NCBI RefSeq assembly: GCF_001643015.1
Contig: NZ_CP015622.1
Span: forward strand, 695,358-759,357
From: Corynebacterium crudilactis
GTDB lineage: Bacteria > Actinomycetota > Actinomycetes > Mycobacteriales > Mycobacteriaceae
Reading direction: 5' to 3'
Length of the DNA: 64,000 nucleotides
Shown here: positions 62,882-64,000 of the stretch, in pieces
How the letters are laid out: each line of letters begins with the position of its first letter
Numbering within the stretch: position 1 is the first letter of the stretch
The notes under the pieces: model-generated
Told to the model about the DNA's origin: nothing
Seen by the model: the letters and a program-made list of their open reading frames with translations, nothing else
Database searches by the model: none
Program-made: the position numbers and the translations under genes

Positions 62882-63122
62882 GTGCTGTTAACCCTTCGCG
62901 GATTGTGGTGGGTAATAATGGACAAGGAATGTGAAGCGAGCCGGGAACACACTTTAAAGAAGATTTAAAGAAAATACTGCTTCAAGTTTTATTTCTACTT
63001 CCTTGAAATTATGGAAAACCATACGTCCTGGACAATTCTAAGCCATGCATTGGAGTTTTCCTCAACGCTTGTCGGGAGTGGCGGATTCTTCTTGCAAACT
63101 TAAACCACTAAGCTTTCGCATC

Positions 63123-64000
63123 GTGAGTACTTTGAATTTCCCCATCGCTGTGATTACGGTGACCTATTCGCCAGGCAAGTACTTGGCGTCGTTCCTGGAT
63201 TCGTTGCCAGGTGCGACTTCACAGGGCACCCACGTTGTGATGGCAGACAATGGATCTGTAGATGGCGTTCCTGAGCAGGCAACGAAGGAACGAAGCAATG
63301 TGGAGTTCTTATCCACAGGCGGCAACTTAGGTTATGGCACCGCAATTAATATTGCAGCAAAGTCTTTGCGTGCGCGCCGGGATGCAGGGGAGATCGACGG
63401 AGAGTTTTTCCTCGTCTCTAATCCTGATGTTGTGTTTGATGAAGATTCCATCGATCAATTAGTGGAATGTGCGAAACGTCACCCAAATGCTGGTGCTGTT
63501 GGGCCGCTGATTCGGGAAGCTGATGGTTCGGCGTATCCATCGGCTCGTGCAGTTCCCACATTGGCAAACGGCATCGGACACGCTTTGCTTGGCTCCGTGT
63601 GGAAATCCAATCCATGGTCTGCTGCATATCGTGATGATGATGACATGGAAACTGAACGCACCGCAGGTTGGCTGTCTGGATCGTGCCTTCTACTCCGATG
63701 GTCTGCTTTTGAGCAGATTGGTGGTTTTGATGAGCGCTACTTCATGTATATGGAAGACGTTGATCTTGGCGATCGTCTCACACGCGCAGGCTTTGACAAT
63801 GTTTTTTGCCCAAGCGCGCAGATCACGCATGCAAAGGGACACGTTGCAGGTAAAAATCCAGAACATATGTTGCCCGCACATCATGAAAGTGCCTACCGTT
63901 TCCAAGCGGACCGATTGGCAAAACCATGGCAGGCACCTCTGCGTTTAGCCCTGCGCATCGGCTTGAAAGTACGCGCTGGAGTAGCAGTGGCGCTGTCAAA
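63123..64000 (+). CDS. wbbL: Rhamnosyltransferase (GT2), truncated by window end
   Basis: A 292-residue-plus part of a glycosyltransferase family 2 enzyme running off the right edge. The GTG start gives MSTLNFPIAVITVTYSPGKY, then VVMADNGSVDGV, GGNLGYGTAINIAAKSL, FFLVSNPDVVFDEDSI with the DxD-like metal site, GWLSGSCLLLRWSAF and YFMYMEDVDLGDRL. This matches WbbL, which adds rhamnose to the decaprenyl-linker that joins arabinogalactan to peptidoglycan. It is divergent from the LCP gene, with a 241-bp gap. The C-terminus is not in the window. Confidence 0.88.
   Translation, partial: MSTLNFPIAVITVTYSPGKYLASFLDSLPGATSQGTHVVMADNGSVDGVPEQATKERSNVEFLSTGGNLGYGTAINIAAKSLRARRDAGEIDGEFFLVSNPDVVFDEDSIDQLVECAKRHPNAGAVGPLIREADGSAYPSARAVPTLANGIGHALLGSVWKSNPWSAAYRDDDDMETERTAGWLSGSCLLLRWSAFEQIGGFDERYFMYMEDVDLGDRLTRAGFDNVFCPSAQITHAKGHVAGKNPEHMLPAHHESAYRFQADRLAKPWQAPLRLALRIGLKVRAGVAVALS

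Overview
The window looks like chromosomal DNA of Corynebacterium glutamicum or a very close relative. The basis is gene content and order recalled from that species: pyc, prpDBC, accBC, accE, dtsR2, dtsR1, birA, purK, kup, purE and a trehalose (tus) ABC importer, ending at an LCP protein and a rhamnosyltransferase. It also shows an upp, phosphohexomutase, amidohydrolase and lpdA order shared with mycobacteria. The pyc product differs from my memory of the ATCC 13032 protein at scattered residues, so another strain or sister species is likely. I saw no rRNA, tRNA, CRISPR array, phage or intact insertion sequence.

Layout. 1-8 kb holds two siderophore/iron ABC uptake systems, an MFS exporter, exonuclease III and a TRIC-family membrane protein. 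8-13 kb holds trpS, a YihY protein, a DnaJ-like/RDD fusion and a D,D-carboxypeptidase. 13-21 kb holds a Corynebacteriales-specific protein, an NlpC/P60 protein with a small helical partner, upp, an XRE regulator, a phosphohexomutase, an M20 amidohydrolase and LpdA. 21-34 kb holds pyruvate carboxylase, a thioredoxin-reductase-like flavoprotein, the methylcitrate operon prpDBC, AccBC and a rhodanese. 34-43 kb holds an ATP-grasp protein of unknown role, an acyltransferase, Maf, AccE, two carboxyltransferases and BirA. 43-51.7 kb holds purK, kup, purE and a two-gene operon (SDR plus flavin monooxygenase) behind a TPP riboswitch. 52-64 kb holds small accessory genes, the tus importer, a SUKH/LRR protein, and cell-wall genes ending in a truncated rhamnosyltransferase.

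The metabolic theme is biotin-dependent carboxylation. Pyc supplies oxaloacetate. AccBC with DtsR1, DtsR2 and AccE carboxylates acyl-CoAs for fatty and mycolic acids. BirA attaches biotin to Pyc and AccBC. PrpDBC burns propionyl-CoA.

The least explained signals are these: a 20-bp motif, GGAGGGAGGCGTCGAAAAGC, scattered through genes and gaps on both strands; a decayed repeat family whose two main copies lie inverted around a 17-kb block; an 18-bp perfect inverted repeat with a degraded relative 20 kb away; and the TPP riboswitch in front of genes not usually assigned to thiamine metabolism.
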